Below are positions 24,775 through 31,513 of a DNA stretch of 40,497 nucleotides, piece by piece. Within the stretch, counting starts at the first letter, position 1. Each line of letters opens with the position of its first letter. The notes beneath the pieces were generated by a model. The model was not told where the DNA came from. It saw nothing but the letters and a program-made list of their open reading frames with translations, and did not search any database. This stretch comes from a virus. A program made the position numbers and the translations under genes. The stretch covers positions 1 through 40,497 of the IMG/VR virus record IMGVR_UViG_3300005577_000016; one strand, written 5' to 3'.

Positions 24775-24972
24775 ATGTTTAATCCAAAACAAATGTCTGA
24801 TAGCGAAATCAAGCAGCGCATTGGTGTTCTACTAGCTGTAAAGGCATCACTGGAATTCTCTGGCCGTGTTTTGCCGGAAGAGGATAAGACTAAGTTTGAC
24901 GCATTGCGTGAAGAGCTTCGCATCCGTGATGAACGCGTTGCTGCTGCAATGAAGATAATTCATGCGAGCTAA
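24775..24972 (+). CDS. Small helical early protein (65 aa)
   Basis: This is a charged protein with a predicted helical hairpin (SEIKQRIGVLLAVKASLEFS, then KFDALREELRIRDERVAAAM), probably a coiled coil. It is a single-gene unit between its own promoter and a terminator, which suggests a separately tuned product. The function is unknown. Confidence 0.7.
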   Translation: MFNPKQMSDSEIKQRIGVLLAVKASLEFSGRVLPEEDKTKFDALREELRIRDERVAAAMKIIHAS

Positions 24973-24976
24973 GGTG

Positions 24977-24998
24977 AGCGCCTTCGGGCGCTTTTCTT
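24977..24998 (+). terminator. Rho-independent terminator
   Basis: AGCGCC (24977-24982), a TTCG tetraloop, GGCGCT (24987-24992), then TTTCTT. It begins five bases after the stop codon of the preceding gene. The UUCG loop makes the hairpin very stable. Confidence 0.85.
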
Positions 24999-25017
24999 AA
25001 CTAACGGAGATATGACT

Positions 25018-25125
25018 ATGGTTTATCGTTATGTTGTTCGTCGTGCTGCTGATGGCGCTATTTATTTTTCCATAAGCTACGGCGCATTTATTTACGATGA
25101 TTTCTTAGAAACTATCGGAATGTGA
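25018..25125 (+). CDS. Very small early protein (35 aa)
   Basis: It encodes MVYRYVVRRAADGAIYFSIS plus 15 residues. GGAG lies 8 bases before this ATG; an ATG six bases earlier is too close to it. The stop codon abuts the next promoter's -35 box. Translation is plausible but unproven. Confidence 0.5.
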   Translation: MVYRYVVRRAADGAIYFSISYGAFIYDDFLETIGM

Positions 25126-25154
25126 TTGACAGCACAACTCAACTGCGCTATAAC
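25126..25154 (+). promoter_or_regulatory. Strong early promoter
   Basis: TTGACA (25126-25131), a 17-base spacer, then TATAAC (25149-25154). This is the best sigma70-type match in the window, and it lies 28 bases before the next ATG. Confidence 0.8.
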
Positions 25155-25182
25155 AAAGCTACATTCAATTGAGGGAACGAAA

Positions 25183-25392
25183 ATGGCTTGGGAAATTCAG
25201 AACGTCAACGGTCTTGTGCTTGCTGATATTCATTTCGACCGCAATGGCAACGTTGGCGAAATTGAATGGCAGGAAACGGGCGTTGTTTACACCGACGAAG
25301 AAGAGCTTGAGATTGATCTTGCGCTTGCTCAAGGCGCAGGTTATGATTGCGAAGTTATTTTCGTCAATGGTGCGAATAGGAGGACGGCGTGA
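25183..25392 (+). CDS. Small acidic early protein (69 aa)
   Basis: It starts MAWEIQNVNGLVLADIHFDR and has an acidic helix (YTDEEELEIDLALAQGAG). It is a mainly beta N-terminus plus helix. The ATG is preceded by GAGGG. The stop codon TGA overlaps the next ATG. The function is unknown; acidic early proteins may be DNA mimics, but nothing here proves it. Confidence 0.7.
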   Translation: MAWEIQNVNGLVLADIHFDRNGNVGEIEWQETGVVYTDEEELEIDLALAQGAGYDCEVIFVNGANRRTA

Positions 25393-25592
25393 TGCGTCCA
25401 CATCTCGGTAAGATGGAAGAAATGTTGAGCAAGCGTCAATATCAGACCAAGGACGAACGTGACGCTTATCGCGATGGGTTTACTGATGGCGTAATGCTAG
25501 AACCACACGATGCAGACTATGTTGATTATCCTAACGCCTATAGAGCTGGCTATTGGGACGGATTTCATTATATTGCAGGAGACAACCCATGA
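25392..25592 (+). CDS. Small early protein (66 aa)
   Basis: MRPHLGKMEEMLSKRQYQTK is followed by a tandem pattern of RDAYRDGFTDGV and PNAYRAGYWDGFHY. The Ala-Tyr-Arg-x-Gly-[FY]-x-Asp-Gly repeat is a known small phage protein pattern of unknown role. AGGAGG precedes the ATG, and the start overlaps the upstream stop. Confidence 0.7.
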   Translation: MRPHLGKMEEMLSKRQYQTKDERDAYRDGFTDGVMLEPHDADYVDYPNAYRAGYWDGFHYIAGDNP

Positions 25593-25726
25593 AACCTCTC
25601 ATGTTCTTTTACGTTGCAGTTGCTGCGGCTTCGATTTATTATTTTGCTAGCTTGCAAGCCGACGCGATGACAGAGTGCAACAAGACACACTCATGGGAAG
25701 TGTGCTTTCAGGAGTTGAATAGATGA
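25589..25726 (+). CDS. Small membrane protein (45 aa)
   Basis: A single N-terminal hydrophobic segment (LMFFYVAVAAASIYYFASL) is followed by a short tail with two Cys (ECNKTHSWEVC) that could pair by a disulphide in the periplasm. Both ends overlap neighbours by ATG/TGA. It may act on the host envelope, for example in superinfection exclusion. Confidence 0.65.
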   Translation: MKPLMFFYVAVAAASIYYFASLQADAMTECNKTHSWEVCFQELNR

Positions 25727-25875
25727 CGAAACTTTCTATTATCGTTAAGAACTTCTATGAAATTTGGCGGCATGGAAACTATGTCGCTTTCCGCAGAGAA
25801 TATACACATGCGAATGGACGTAAAAGCGGTTACACATGGATGGAACAGACGCTAGGATTGGATGGTGTGGAATGA
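25723..25875 (+). CDS. Small basic early protein (50 aa)
   Basis: It begins MTKLSIIVKNFYEIWRHGNY, with a basic middle (FRREYTHANGRKSGYTW). Starts and stops overlap neighbours by ATGA. The function is unknown. Confidence 0.6.
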   Translation: MTKLSIIVKNFYEIWRHGNYVAFRREYTHANGRKSGYTWMEQTLGLDGVE

Positions 25876-26039
25876 GTTTACAACCAAACGATGATAAATT
25901 GACTAGGTGCCGCTGCGAGCGGATTTTATGGTCAAGTATAGAACGAGAACTCCATATATGTAATTATTGCGCTGATAGGCAATACGAACAATATCAAGAA
26001 CGACGCGAATTTGAGTATTATCATCGAGACGACGAATGA
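25872..26039 (+). CDS. Small zinc-ribbon-like early protein (55 aa)
   Basis: It has a RCRCERILW pair and a later ICNYCADRQ pair, spaced like a zinc ribbon, followed by a charged helix (YEQYQERREFEYYHRDDE). Such mini-proteins often bind RNA polymerase or nucleic acid. ATGA overlaps mark it as coupled to its neighbours. Confidence 0.65.
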   Translation: MSLQPNDDKLTRCRCERILWSSIERELHICNYCADRQYEQYQERREFEYYHRDDE

Positions 26040-26260
26040 ACCGCTACGACACAGACGCAGCTTGGACGGGTTACGTTATCTTCAAAGATGGCGTTCCTTT
26101 CCAGGCTGCTTATCGCGTGTTTGGTCCTAAGCGGCGTGACGGTCTCGATAATTTGCGCTGTTGGTTATCGACCGTTGACGGACCAATGCCGATTGACATT
26201 GCTAGGTTTGTTATGATAGCGTTTGCGAAAGAAGTAGCAACGGAGTGGTTTGGAAGATGA
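26036..26260 (+). CDS. Small early protein (74 aa)
   Basis: It starts MNRYDTDAAWTGYVIFKDGV with PFQAAYRVFGPKRRDGLDNL. It appears to be a soluble alpha/beta protein. It overlaps both neighbours by four bases. The function is unknown. Confidence 0.65.
   Translation: MNRYDTDAAWTGYVIFKDGVPFQAAYRVFGPKRRDGLDNLRCWLSTVDGPMPIDIARFVMIAFAKEVATEWFGR
26193..26220 (+). promoter_or_regulatory. Possible weak early promoter
   Basis: TTGACA at 26193-26198 with GATAGC at 26215-26220 (16-base spacer). The -10 box is poor and the site lies in a coding region, so it may be chance. Confidence 0.3.
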
Positions 26261-26445
26261 ACCCTAACACGAAATGGATGCTTATAGAAGCGTCGAAACC
26301 TTCAGGGCTTATACTACACGCTGCGAGTGCAGCATCATACGCAAGCCAACTCGTAAATGAAGGATTACTGCATAAATCTGCAGTTTACTCCATTTGGTTT
26401 ATTACTAAAGCTGGAAAGCGCGAATTGGAAAAAGAAGATGAATAA
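26257..26445 (+). CDS. Small early protein, possibly winged-helix (62 aa)
   Basis: MNPNTKWMLIEASKPSGLIL is followed by ASQLVNEGLLHKS and FITKAGKRELEKE, a pattern seen at the end of small winged-helix proteins (recognition helix, then Thr-x-x-Gly-x-x-x-Leu). It could bind DNA. It overlaps the preceding gene by ATGA. Confidence 0.55.
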   Translation: MNPNTKWMLIEASKPSGLILHAASAASYASQLVNEGLLHKSAVYSIWFITKAGKRELEKEDE

Positions 26446-26611
26446 ACTTACGAAATTCAAAGTTCATTATAAGCGCGAAACGCTCGAAGGCGAGTCTGTA
26501 CGCGGTTTCATTCGCGTTGATGCGAAGTCGCCTGAAGAGGCAGATGCTAAAGTGCGTGCTGAAATTCCGCGTGTAATTATTCTCAAGACGAAGGTGGATA
26601 AAGAGAAATGA
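26438..26611 (+). CDS. Small basic early protein (57 aa)
   Basis: MNKLTKFKVHYKRETLEGES is followed by SPEEADAKVRAEIPRVIILK, a compact beta-alpha-beta shape. It overlaps both neighbours. The function is unknown. Confidence 0.6.
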   Translation: MNKLTKFKVHYKRETLEGESVRGFIRVDAKSPEEADAKVRAEIPRVIILKTKVDKEK

Positions 26612-26832
26612 AAAATAAGAAAAAGACTAAAGAGACGCTTTTGTCTTATGGTTTAGCACAAATGGATAAATCGTTTGAAAAAGCATACGGGTTAAAAGTT
26701 GTTACCGAATGGGATATAATTGAAGAACGCTACGTTACACGTTGCGAAAGCGAACTTTCGTCAGAACACAATGCTTTTCTTTCTGGATATAGTAAAGCAT
26801 TAGTTGATATGTTTATTGCTGCGAGGTTGTGA
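26608..26832 (+). CDS. Small early protein (74 aa)
   Basis: It has a Lys-rich start (MKNKKKTKETLLSYG) and a helical C-terminus (HNAFLSGYSKALVDMFIAARL). The family is not recognised. It overlaps neighbouring genes by the ATGA type of coupling. Confidence 0.6.
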   Translation: MKNKKKTKETLLSYGLAQMDKSFEKAYGLKVVTEWDIIEERYVTRCESELSSEHNAFLSGYSKALVDMFIAARL

Positions 26833-27080
26833 TGTATAATCCTTATGGAGTATATCGTGAAATTCTTCGTCTGCTTCAGAACGATAGCGGCATGACTGGT
26901 CATGAAATGATTAAAGCGTCAACAAAACTCAGTCGATGGACCATTTACACGCATCTAGCGATGATGGAAGATAAGGGCTGGTTACGACATGAAGCCTTTG
27001 TGGTAACTGGACTAGGATTAACGAAGCGGCGTTATTTCATAACAAATGAAGGGAAACGGGAATATGATAAAGCGAATTAG
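26832..27080 (+). CDS. Winged-helix DNA-binding protein (82 aa)
   Basis: The sequence fits a winged helix: helix 1 EILRLLQNDSGMTGHEMIKA, recognition-like SRWTIYTHLAMMEDKGWLRH, then a wing ending LTKRRYFITNEGKREYDKA. These are shared by PadR/MarR-type small regulators. It may regulate phage early genes or act on host promoters. The start at 26832 overlaps the previous TGA. Confidence 0.65.
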   Translation: MYNPYGVYREILRLLQNDSGMTGHEMIKASTKLSRWTIYTHLAMMEDKGWLRHEAFVVTGLGLTKRRYFITNEGKREYDKAN

Positions 27081-27240
27081 CGTTACATTGACTGAGAAAG
27101 ACGTAGACGCAGCTTTAATTGCGTACGTTGCGCAGAAGTATGGCGCGCTGCGGAATGTTAAAGTGACGATGAGAATAGTAGTTGTTGGTCCACAAGACTA
27201 TAAGTTCGTTGAAGCTGAAGTTTCGGGCGACGTATCATGA
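27064..27240 (+). CDS. Small early protein (58 aa)
   Basis: It starts MIKRISVTLTEKDVDAALIA, with VTMRIVVVGPQDYKFVEAEV. It is beta-rich after one helix. The ATG lies inside the end of the preceding gene. The function is unknown. Confidence 0.6.
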   Translation: MIKRISVTLTEKDVDAALIAYVAQKYGALRNVKVTMRIVVVGPQDYKFVEAEVSGDVS

Positions 27241-27419
27241 CAGATGAAGATAGGATTAATTGGCTCGAACAGCATCACACGTTGCATTTTACTGTTGAAG
27301 TGCTTTATGTTGTGATTGGTTATCAAGCGCAACTTCTTTACGACGACGAACCAATAACGGTTGCATCAGGCGAAACTTACAGAGAAGCGCTTGACGCTTT
27401 AATAGCCAAGTGCGATTAA
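27237..27419 (+). CDS. Small conserved phage protein (60 aa)
   Basis: MTDEDRINWLEQHHTLHFTV and later SGETYREALDALIAKC match a very common small early protein of proteobacterial phages (DRIDWLE... and R-A-ALD-A), whose role is unknown. ATGA overlap with the gene before. The dispersed motif at 27421 starts two bases after its stop. Confidence 0.7.
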   Translation: MTDEDRINWLEQHHTLHFTVEVLYVVIGYQAQLLYDDEPITVASGETYREALDALIAKCD

Positions 27420-27442
27420 TTGTGGGCATAGGAGAAATTGTT

Positions 27443-27697
27443 ATGACTAAAGATACAGGCAGTTTTGCTTATTCACGCACTAGCGAGTATTCTCATTGTA
27501 ATTCACAAGAAGGAATGACATTGCGTGATGCATTTGCTATTGCTGCATTACCTACTGTGTATAAAGATGTAGATGATTTAGCCATTTCTGACTATAAGGC
27601 GATGGCATCTAGAATGAACGCAGAAAATTCTAGGCAATTGATTGCGAGAATGAGTTATGCTATTGCGGATGCGATGCTAGAAGCTCGAAAGGAATAA
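27443..27697 (+). CDS. Conserved small phage protein (84 aa)
   Basis: It contains GMTLRDAFAIAALP and the C-terminal ARMSYAIADAMLEARKE, the two hallmarks of a small phage family with the pattern GMTLRDYFA ... AYAxADAMLxAR. The role is unknown. ATG 27443 has AGGAGA upstream; the copy of TGTGGGCA at 27421-27428 lies just before it. Confidence 0.75.
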   Translation: MTKDTGSFAYSRTSEYSHCNSQEGMTLRDAFAIAALPTVYKDVDDLAISDYKAMASRMNAENSRQLIARMSYAIADAMLEARKE

Positions 27698-27699
27698 TC

Positions 27700-28413
27700 A
27701 TGTCTTGGACCAATAAACCGCCAGTGCCCACAGATGGATGGAGCGCAGTGGTGCCAGCGAAACAAATGCTAACTCAATCGATCAATGCGCAAGCTGAAAT
27801 GGTCTCGATTGAGAATACGCTACGTAACGACGGATGGGTGCAAACCGCGCATGATGAATGGCAGAGAGATATTCCCGCTGGCACAACTGTAACCGAAGAC
27901 GCTGTTAGGGGATGGGGAACGCCGTGGACGAGTAACGTTGATAGATTGCCTTCTGTTAGTGATCCAGGCTATAGTGATGCTTATTATCCGTCACGTGATA
28001 ACGACCGCGTTGAGCAACTTCGCGAAGCTATTTGGACCGCAAATGCGCTCGATAGCGCGAACACAAAAGCAGGTGTCGTTAACGCCCTCAGCGGTAACAA
28101 AGATCATTTCAATATCGATCAGGATGGCGAACTTACGCGGCTTCAAGAGATTACGAAATCCGTATCTCCTGGACCGCATGGCTATTATATTGCGTATCAT
28201 AATGGTCGATGGTTGCACGCTATCTTGAGCGGTCCTTACGAAAACAAAGATACTGCTATGTTGCAAGCTTCGAAAGCTTATGATATGATGACAGAAGACG
28301 CAGCATTCAAGCTCGCGTTCGAGAATAGATTTGATCGCAACGGAATTTATTGCGCCGAAATTCCATTGTCCGCGAAACGTCATGGTGCGTATGGAGTATT
28401 GAGCGATGGATAA
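27700..28413 (+). CDS. Hypothetical early protein (237 aa)
   Basis: This is one of the largest of the early accessory genes. It is Trp/Tyr/Asp-rich, begins MSWTNKPPVPTDGWSAVVPA, and has a middle part HGYYIAYHNGRWLHAILSGP. No motif or membrane segment is recognised. It overlaps the next gene by 8 bases. Confidence 0.6.
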   Translation: MSWTNKPPVPTDGWSAVVPAKQMLTQSINAQAEMVSIENTLRNDGWVQTAHDEWQRDIPAGTTVTEDAVRGWGTPWTSNVDRLPSVSDPGYSDAYYPSRDNDRVEQLREAIWTANALDSANTKAGVVNALSGNKDHFNIDQDGELTRLQEITKSVSPGPHGYYIAYHNGRWLHAILSGPYENKDTAMLQASKAYDMMTEDAAFKLAFENRFDRNGIYCAEIPLSAKRHGAYGVLSDG

Positions 28414-28663
28414 ACAGCAAGAGCGAGAATTGCATAAAGCTATCGATAGCGTGTTAAGTGATAATCTAAGCCCGGTAGTCAGTAAACCGGGGATTATCGG
28501 ATTGCGCGAGCTTATCCTCGATGCGATTGAAGGCGCGGGGTTTGGTGTAGTTGGTCCGCCAACCACGCCTGTGACTAGCAGCATTAAAACTGATTACAAC
28601 AAAACTGCTGATGCATGTGATTGGGATGATACGCAAGATTTAATGGATCGAGACAGAGAATAA
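28406..28663 (+). CDS. Small early protein (85 aa)
   Basis: It starts MDKQQERELHKAIDSVLSDN, with an amphipathic helix LRELILDAIEGAGFGVVG and an acidic tail (DWDDTQDLMDRDRE). The function is unknown. Confidence 0.6.
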   Translation: MDKQQERELHKAIDSVLSDNLSPVVSKPGIIGLRELILDAIEGAGFGVVGPPTTPVTSSIKTDYNKTADACDWDDTQDLMDRDRE

Positions 28664-28700
28664 TATATTGCACAATGCATGGTTCTAGGTTAATTCCAAT

Positions 28701-28730
28701 AGCGCGTCGATTGTGGCGCGCTTTTCTTTT
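28701..28730 (+). terminator. Rho-independent terminator upstream of the Acb2-like gene
   Basis: AGCGCG (28701-28706) pairs with CGCGCT (28717-28722) across a ten-base loop, followed by TTTCTTTT. It lies just before the ribosome site of the next gene, so translation of that gene may depend on read-through. Confidence 0.65.
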
Positions 28731-28740
28731 GGAGAAAATT

Positions 28741-29013
28741 ATGACCGAACATAAAGGCTTGCCAGTCTCGGGCTACAAGGCTACGCAGCCAGACGAATTT
28801 ATTCAGTTGGTGAATGAGAATAAGCAACTTGAAGAACGGATTTTGCGCCAGATTGAGAAACATTACAATATGGGCGCTGCAATCGATCAGCGCGCGATTG
28901 CTATCGCTAAGACAGGTATTCAAGAAGCATTCATGTGGCTCAATCGCGGTGTATTTCAGCCGCAACGAATTTCCTTGCCAGAAGATGGGGCAACGCTTCC
29001 ACTTAGCGATTGA
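28741..29013 (+). CDS. Acb2/Tad1-like cyclic-nucleotide sponge, anti-CBASS candidate (90 aa)
   Basis: The C-terminal half, DQRAIAIAKTGIQEAFMWLN followed by RGVFQPQRISLPED, has the layout of the Acb2/Tad1 hairpin domain (D-x-R-x-hAIh-T-xhQ-xhFM-hh-RhhhxP). The N-terminal half is a helix with NENKQLEERILRQIE. Acb2 proteins are small helical hexamers that bind cyclic di- and trinucleotide signals and so block CBASS and related defences. ATG 28741 is chosen for its GGAG; an ATG 66 bases upstream has none and precedes the terminator. The call is from pattern memory. Confidence 0.6.
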   Translation: MTEHKGLPVSGYKATQPDEFIQLVNENKQLEERILRQIEKHYNMGAAIDQRAIAIAKTGIQEAFMWLNRGVFQPQRISLPEDGATLPLSD

Positions 29014-29038
29014 CAAACGTTAAACAGCGCAATAAACA
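29010..29038 (+). promoter_or_regulatory. Early promoter
   Basis: TTGACA (29010-29015), a 17-base spacer, then TAAACA (29033-29038). It lies 28 bases before the next ATG; the -10 box is weak but the -35 is consensus. Confidence 0.5.
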
Positions 29039-29066
29039 TTGGCAGTCAACAACGAAAGGATTGCCA

Positions 29067-29510
29067 ATGTTTGGAATGAACAAGCTCTTCGGAGCGGATG
29101 AAATTAAGGTTACGAGCGCGCAAGACGAAGCGCGCAAAGCGCAAATGCTTAACACAACCCCATCTGTTGGGGCTAATCCTATTACACAAACCCTTGCGGA
29201 TGGAATGTACGCCGGAGGGGCTAAACTCGCATCAGGCGAGACATCTGCGCCTAAGCCTGCGCGCCCCGGCGACACGCCACCTCGCGCTTTTGTGGGTAAG
29301 ACACTCGATCAGCTCAACAAGACGTTGGAAAGCTACAGCACCGAGCGCGATCTCCTAGCCAAAGACATTCAGAAGCTCACAGAAGAGCATTCGCAGGTTG
29401 TTCGGTCTCTGGCCGCGATCTCTGCTGCTATCTCGTCTCTTGAGGCTCCTGAAGCCCAGGTGGATATGCAGAAGCTTGAAGACGAGCTATCCAATGTCGG
29501 AACCGTCTAA
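29067..29510 (+). CDS. Hypothetical protein with coiled coil (147 aa)
   Basis: A short N-terminal segment (MFGMNKLFGADEIKVTSAQD) and a Pro/Ala linker are followed by a long coiled coil at about 75-140 (LDQLNKTLESYSTERDLLAK and onward). It has its own promoter. It might scaffold or bind a host target, but there is no direct clue. Confidence 0.65.
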   Translation: MFGMNKLFGADEIKVTSAQDEARKAQMLNTTPSVGANPITQTLADGMYAGGAKLASGETSAPKPARPGDTPPRAFVGKTLDQLNKTLESYSTERDLLAKDIQKLTEEHSQVVRSLAAISAAISSLEAPEAQVDMQKLEDELSNVGTV

Positions 29511-29700
29511 CCGCGAGATATGCGCGGCGTTTCGGGAACTGCTGACGACTGGTTTCTACGCCGATCCATCAGTTAACCCCGATGAAGCGTTGCGCATTAC
29601 GAAACCGTGGCGCGGCGAAGTGTGGAAAGCTTTTCGCGAACTTGAAGACAGATTATGTCCTCTTGAGGCTCTAGACAGGGAGCGTAAGAAGAATGCGTAA
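29494..29700 (+). CDS. Small early protein (68 aa)
   Basis: MSEPSNREICAAFRELLTTG with EALRITKPWRGEVWKAFREL suggests two related helical segments. The ATG at 29494 lies inside the end of the previous gene. The function is unknown. Confidence 0.6.
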   Translation: MSEPSNREICAAFRELLTTGFYADPSVNPDEALRITKPWRGEVWKAFRELEDRLCPLEALDRERKKNA

Positions 29701-29803
29701 ACTTTGGTGCAAACTATTTCATCGTAAATGGTGGATTTATCATTGGGGCGCTTACATTCGCGTTCGTCATTGTTCAAAGTGTGAGATAACGCATTATGAT
29801 TAA
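29693..29803 (+). CDS. Very small His/Cys/Trp-rich protein (36 aa)
   Basis: It encodes MRKLWCKLFHRKWWIYHWGA plus 16 residues ending in a CSKC pair, so a small metal-binding finger is possible. Both ends overlap neighbours (ATG inside the previous gene, stop inside the next). Its translation is supported only by this packing. Confidence 0.5.
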   Translation: MRKLWCKLFHRKWWIYHWGAYIRVRHCSKCEITHYD

Positions 29804-30122
29804 TTGCCCACATTGTGGCGGAGAATTAGCGAGCGATCCTGAAGGTTTCGAAAAGCTATCTCCGCAACAAGCTAGAATATTTAGGCTGTTTCTTAACCGG
29901 CCTACACGAATATGGACCAACGAAGATATTGTGAATGCGATTTACGCTAATCGGCGCAACGGCGGTCCAACGTATGCATCGGATAATATAGCAGTGCAGA
30001 TATATCGAATACGTAAGCATATCGGTAACGTTATTGAGACAACGAAATCAGGATACCGCTTGCGTTTATCGGAATTATCGCGTATTAGTGGCAAATCAAC
30101 AACGGAGAGTGAAGCGAAATGA
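29796..30122 (+). CDS. Winged-helix transcription regulator with zinc ribbon (108 aa)
   Basis: It starts MINCPHCGGELASDPEGFEK, with a CPHC knuckle, then an OmpR/PhoB-type winged helix (LSPQQARIFRLFLNRPTRIW, then SDNIAVQIYRIRKHIGNVIE and TTKSGYRLRLSE). The pattern matches Trans_reg_C DNA-binding domains without a receiver domain. It may control phage middle or late genes and is a candidate binder of one of the repeated motifs. ATGA-type overlap with the next gene. Confidence 0.72.
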   Translation: MINCPHCGGELASDPEGFEKLSPQQARIFRLFLNRPTRIWTNEDIVNAIYANRRNGGPTYASDNIAVQIYRIRKHIGNVIETTKSGYRLRLSELSRISGKSTTESEAK

Positions 30123-30724
30123 GAAATGTAATTATTCAAATGCTCGGTGGTGCAACTCCTGATGAGCACGCTGCAATTATTGCGGCACACGGAAATGCAA
30201 CTATGCTCAAAAATCAGTATCAAGAGCGTGCATTGAAATACGAACGCACACTTGAAGAGATGGAAAATAAATATATTCAAGCAGCGATGCAGGCAGAGCA
30301 GTTGCTTGAGCGTTTGCGTAGAGCTGAAGAACAGCTTGAGAATAAAGAACAAGAGCGTGCGAATGCTTCGGCAGGATGGAATAAAACTCTTGAAGAGCAA
30401 GTTGCTACTAAGAGGCAATTGAGTATTGCTAATGAAGTATCGGAGAAGCGGCGCATTAGCTTAATCGAAGCTGAACGCCACATTGCAGAACTGAATACGC
30501 TTATTGCGAAAGAAAGCGACGGTAGCGATATTGAATTCTTTATCCAGGGTGGAAATCCCGCCGAAGGGCGTGCCGGTTCTCGCACTCCGTTGCGTCTATT
30601 TATGACAGGCGTTCAAGATGGTGTTGAGCGTCATGTTGAATTGCGTTCACTTAGCTACTCGAAAGCCAATCGCGAAATCCTTGAGGAAATCATGAAGCTT
30701 GCGAATAAGGTTGTTCGCGGTTAA
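30119..30724 (+). CDS. Hypothetical coiled-coil protein (201 aa)
   Basis: Residues about 30-130 form one long, highly charged coiled coil (KYERTLEEMENKYIQAAMQA and onward), and the last ~60 residues form a separate mixed domain (SDIEFFIQGGNPAEG...). No enzymatic motif is seen. Followed by a terminator hairpin. Confidence 0.65.
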   Translation: MRNVIIQMLGGATPDEHAAIIAAHGNATMLKNQYQERALKYERTLEEMENKYIQAAMQAEQLLERLRRAEEQLENKEQERANASAGWNKTLEEQVATKRQLSIANEVSEKRRISLIEAERHIAELNTLIAKESDGSDIEFFIQGGNPAEGRAGSRTPLRLFMTGVQDGVERHVELRSLSYSKANREILEEIMKLANKVVRG

Positions 30725-30731
30725 TTTCAAC

Positions 30732-30763
30732 AGTGCCTGCTTAATTGTGGGCACTCTTTTCTT
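30732..30763 (+). terminator. Rho-independent terminator containing the dispersed motif
   Basis: AGTGCC (30732-30737) pairs with GGCACT (30750-30755) around a 12-base loop, followed by CTTTTCTT. The dispersed motif ATTGTGGGCA (30744-30753) forms the end of the loop and part of the 3' stem, so a protein bound there could not act at the same time as the folded RNA. Confidence 0.65.
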
Positions 30764-30774
30764 GTGAGGGTGAG

Positions 30775-30993
30775 ATGGCTATTGTTAGATTTGTAGAGCA
30801 TGATTACAAAGAAGTTACAACGCAAGAGGTAGTACGCGCAGCTAGTCTTGAAGCTGACTATCGAAATAAAGATACCAAGGTTATTGAACTTATTGGAGTG
30901 CTTAAAGATAAAGGAATTATAACAGAAGACGAGTTTCTTGATCTGCTAGATACGGGTGATGTAACTTTTATGGTGAAAAACGATGACACCTGA
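30775..30993 (+). CDS. Small early protein (72 aa)
   Basis: MAIVRFVEHDYKEVTTQEVV is followed by IELIGVLKDKGIITEDEFLD. The C-terminal part is similar to short helical modules (GIIT-x-EF) that close many phage early proteins. It overlaps the nuclease start by 11 bases. The function is unknown. Confidence 0.62.
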   Translation: MAIVRFVEHDYKEVTTQEVVRAASLEADYRNKDTKVIELIGVLKDKGIITEDEFLDLLDTGDVTFMVKNDDT

Positions 30994-31435
30994 TGAACTT
31001 GCGAAAGCTGGTACGGAGCACGCGCATCAGAAGGCGCTTTTTGCGTACGCTAATTGTGCATACACATATGGTTTCGATGCAGCAGACGATGACAGATTTT
31101 ACAACGTCAAGACGCGTCCTAATGTTCCCACGCTTGGTGTTCATTATATGTGCAGGCTGTTTGCAATCCATAATCAAGGTCACGGTGACGCTATTCGGGG
31201 TGGTCGCGCTCGCGCTGAGGGCGTAAAGGCTGGCGTTCCTGATGTTATGTTGCCGGTGTCGAATGGTTTTCATCATGGTCTGTTTATTGAGTTGAAGAAA
31301 TCCAAAAAGGGGGTTATTAGCGACGATCAGCATGATTGGATTGCATATCTCCGCAATGAAATGTACGCGGTTGCTGTTTGCTATGGATGGCATGAAGCTG
31401 CCGAAGCAATAAAATGGTATGTGAATTATAAATAG
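30983..31435 (+). CDS. VRR-NUC family nuclease (150 aa)
   Basis: The core matches VRR-NUC: LFAIHNQGH, GGRARAEGVKAGVPDVMLPV (Asp87) and LFIELKKSKKG (Glu103, Lys105), then a C-terminal helix. Small phage VRR-NUC proteins resolve Holliday junctions or branched DNA before packaging. Placed at the end of the early region, it may prepare replicated concatemers for the terminase. Confidence 0.8.
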   Translation: MTPDELAKAGTEHAHQKALFAYANCAYTYGFDAADDDRFYNVKTRPNVPTLGVHYMCRLFAIHNQGHGDAIRGGRARAEGVKAGVPDVMLPVSNGFHHGLFIELKKSKKGVISDDQHDWIAYLRNEMYAVAVCYGWHEAAEAIKWYVNYK

Positions 31436-31438
31436 TTG

Positions 31439-31466
31439 TTGACACTTGTTTTGATTGCTCTATAAC
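31439..31466 (+). promoter_or_regulatory. Strong promoter before the 218-aa gene
   Basis: TTGACA (31439-31444), a 16-base spacer, then TATAAC (31461-31466). It lies directly after the nuclease stop codon, 47 bases before the next ATG with an AAGGAAGGAA ribosome site. Confidence 0.8.
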
Positions 31467-31513
31467 TAAATACAGCGACAGACGCTAACGAAATTAAAAG
31501 GAAGGAAATAGAA

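Noticed and set aside
27991-28584. 197-codon open frame on the minus strand
   Set aside because: It is opposite two coupled early genes with good starts; no motif and no ribosome site.
13129-29298. TGTGGGTAA sites as DnaA boxes
   Set aside because: They differ from TGTGGATAA at a key base, are scattered across the genome and are not clustered at the candidate origin. Kept only as a possible origin of the dispersed motif.
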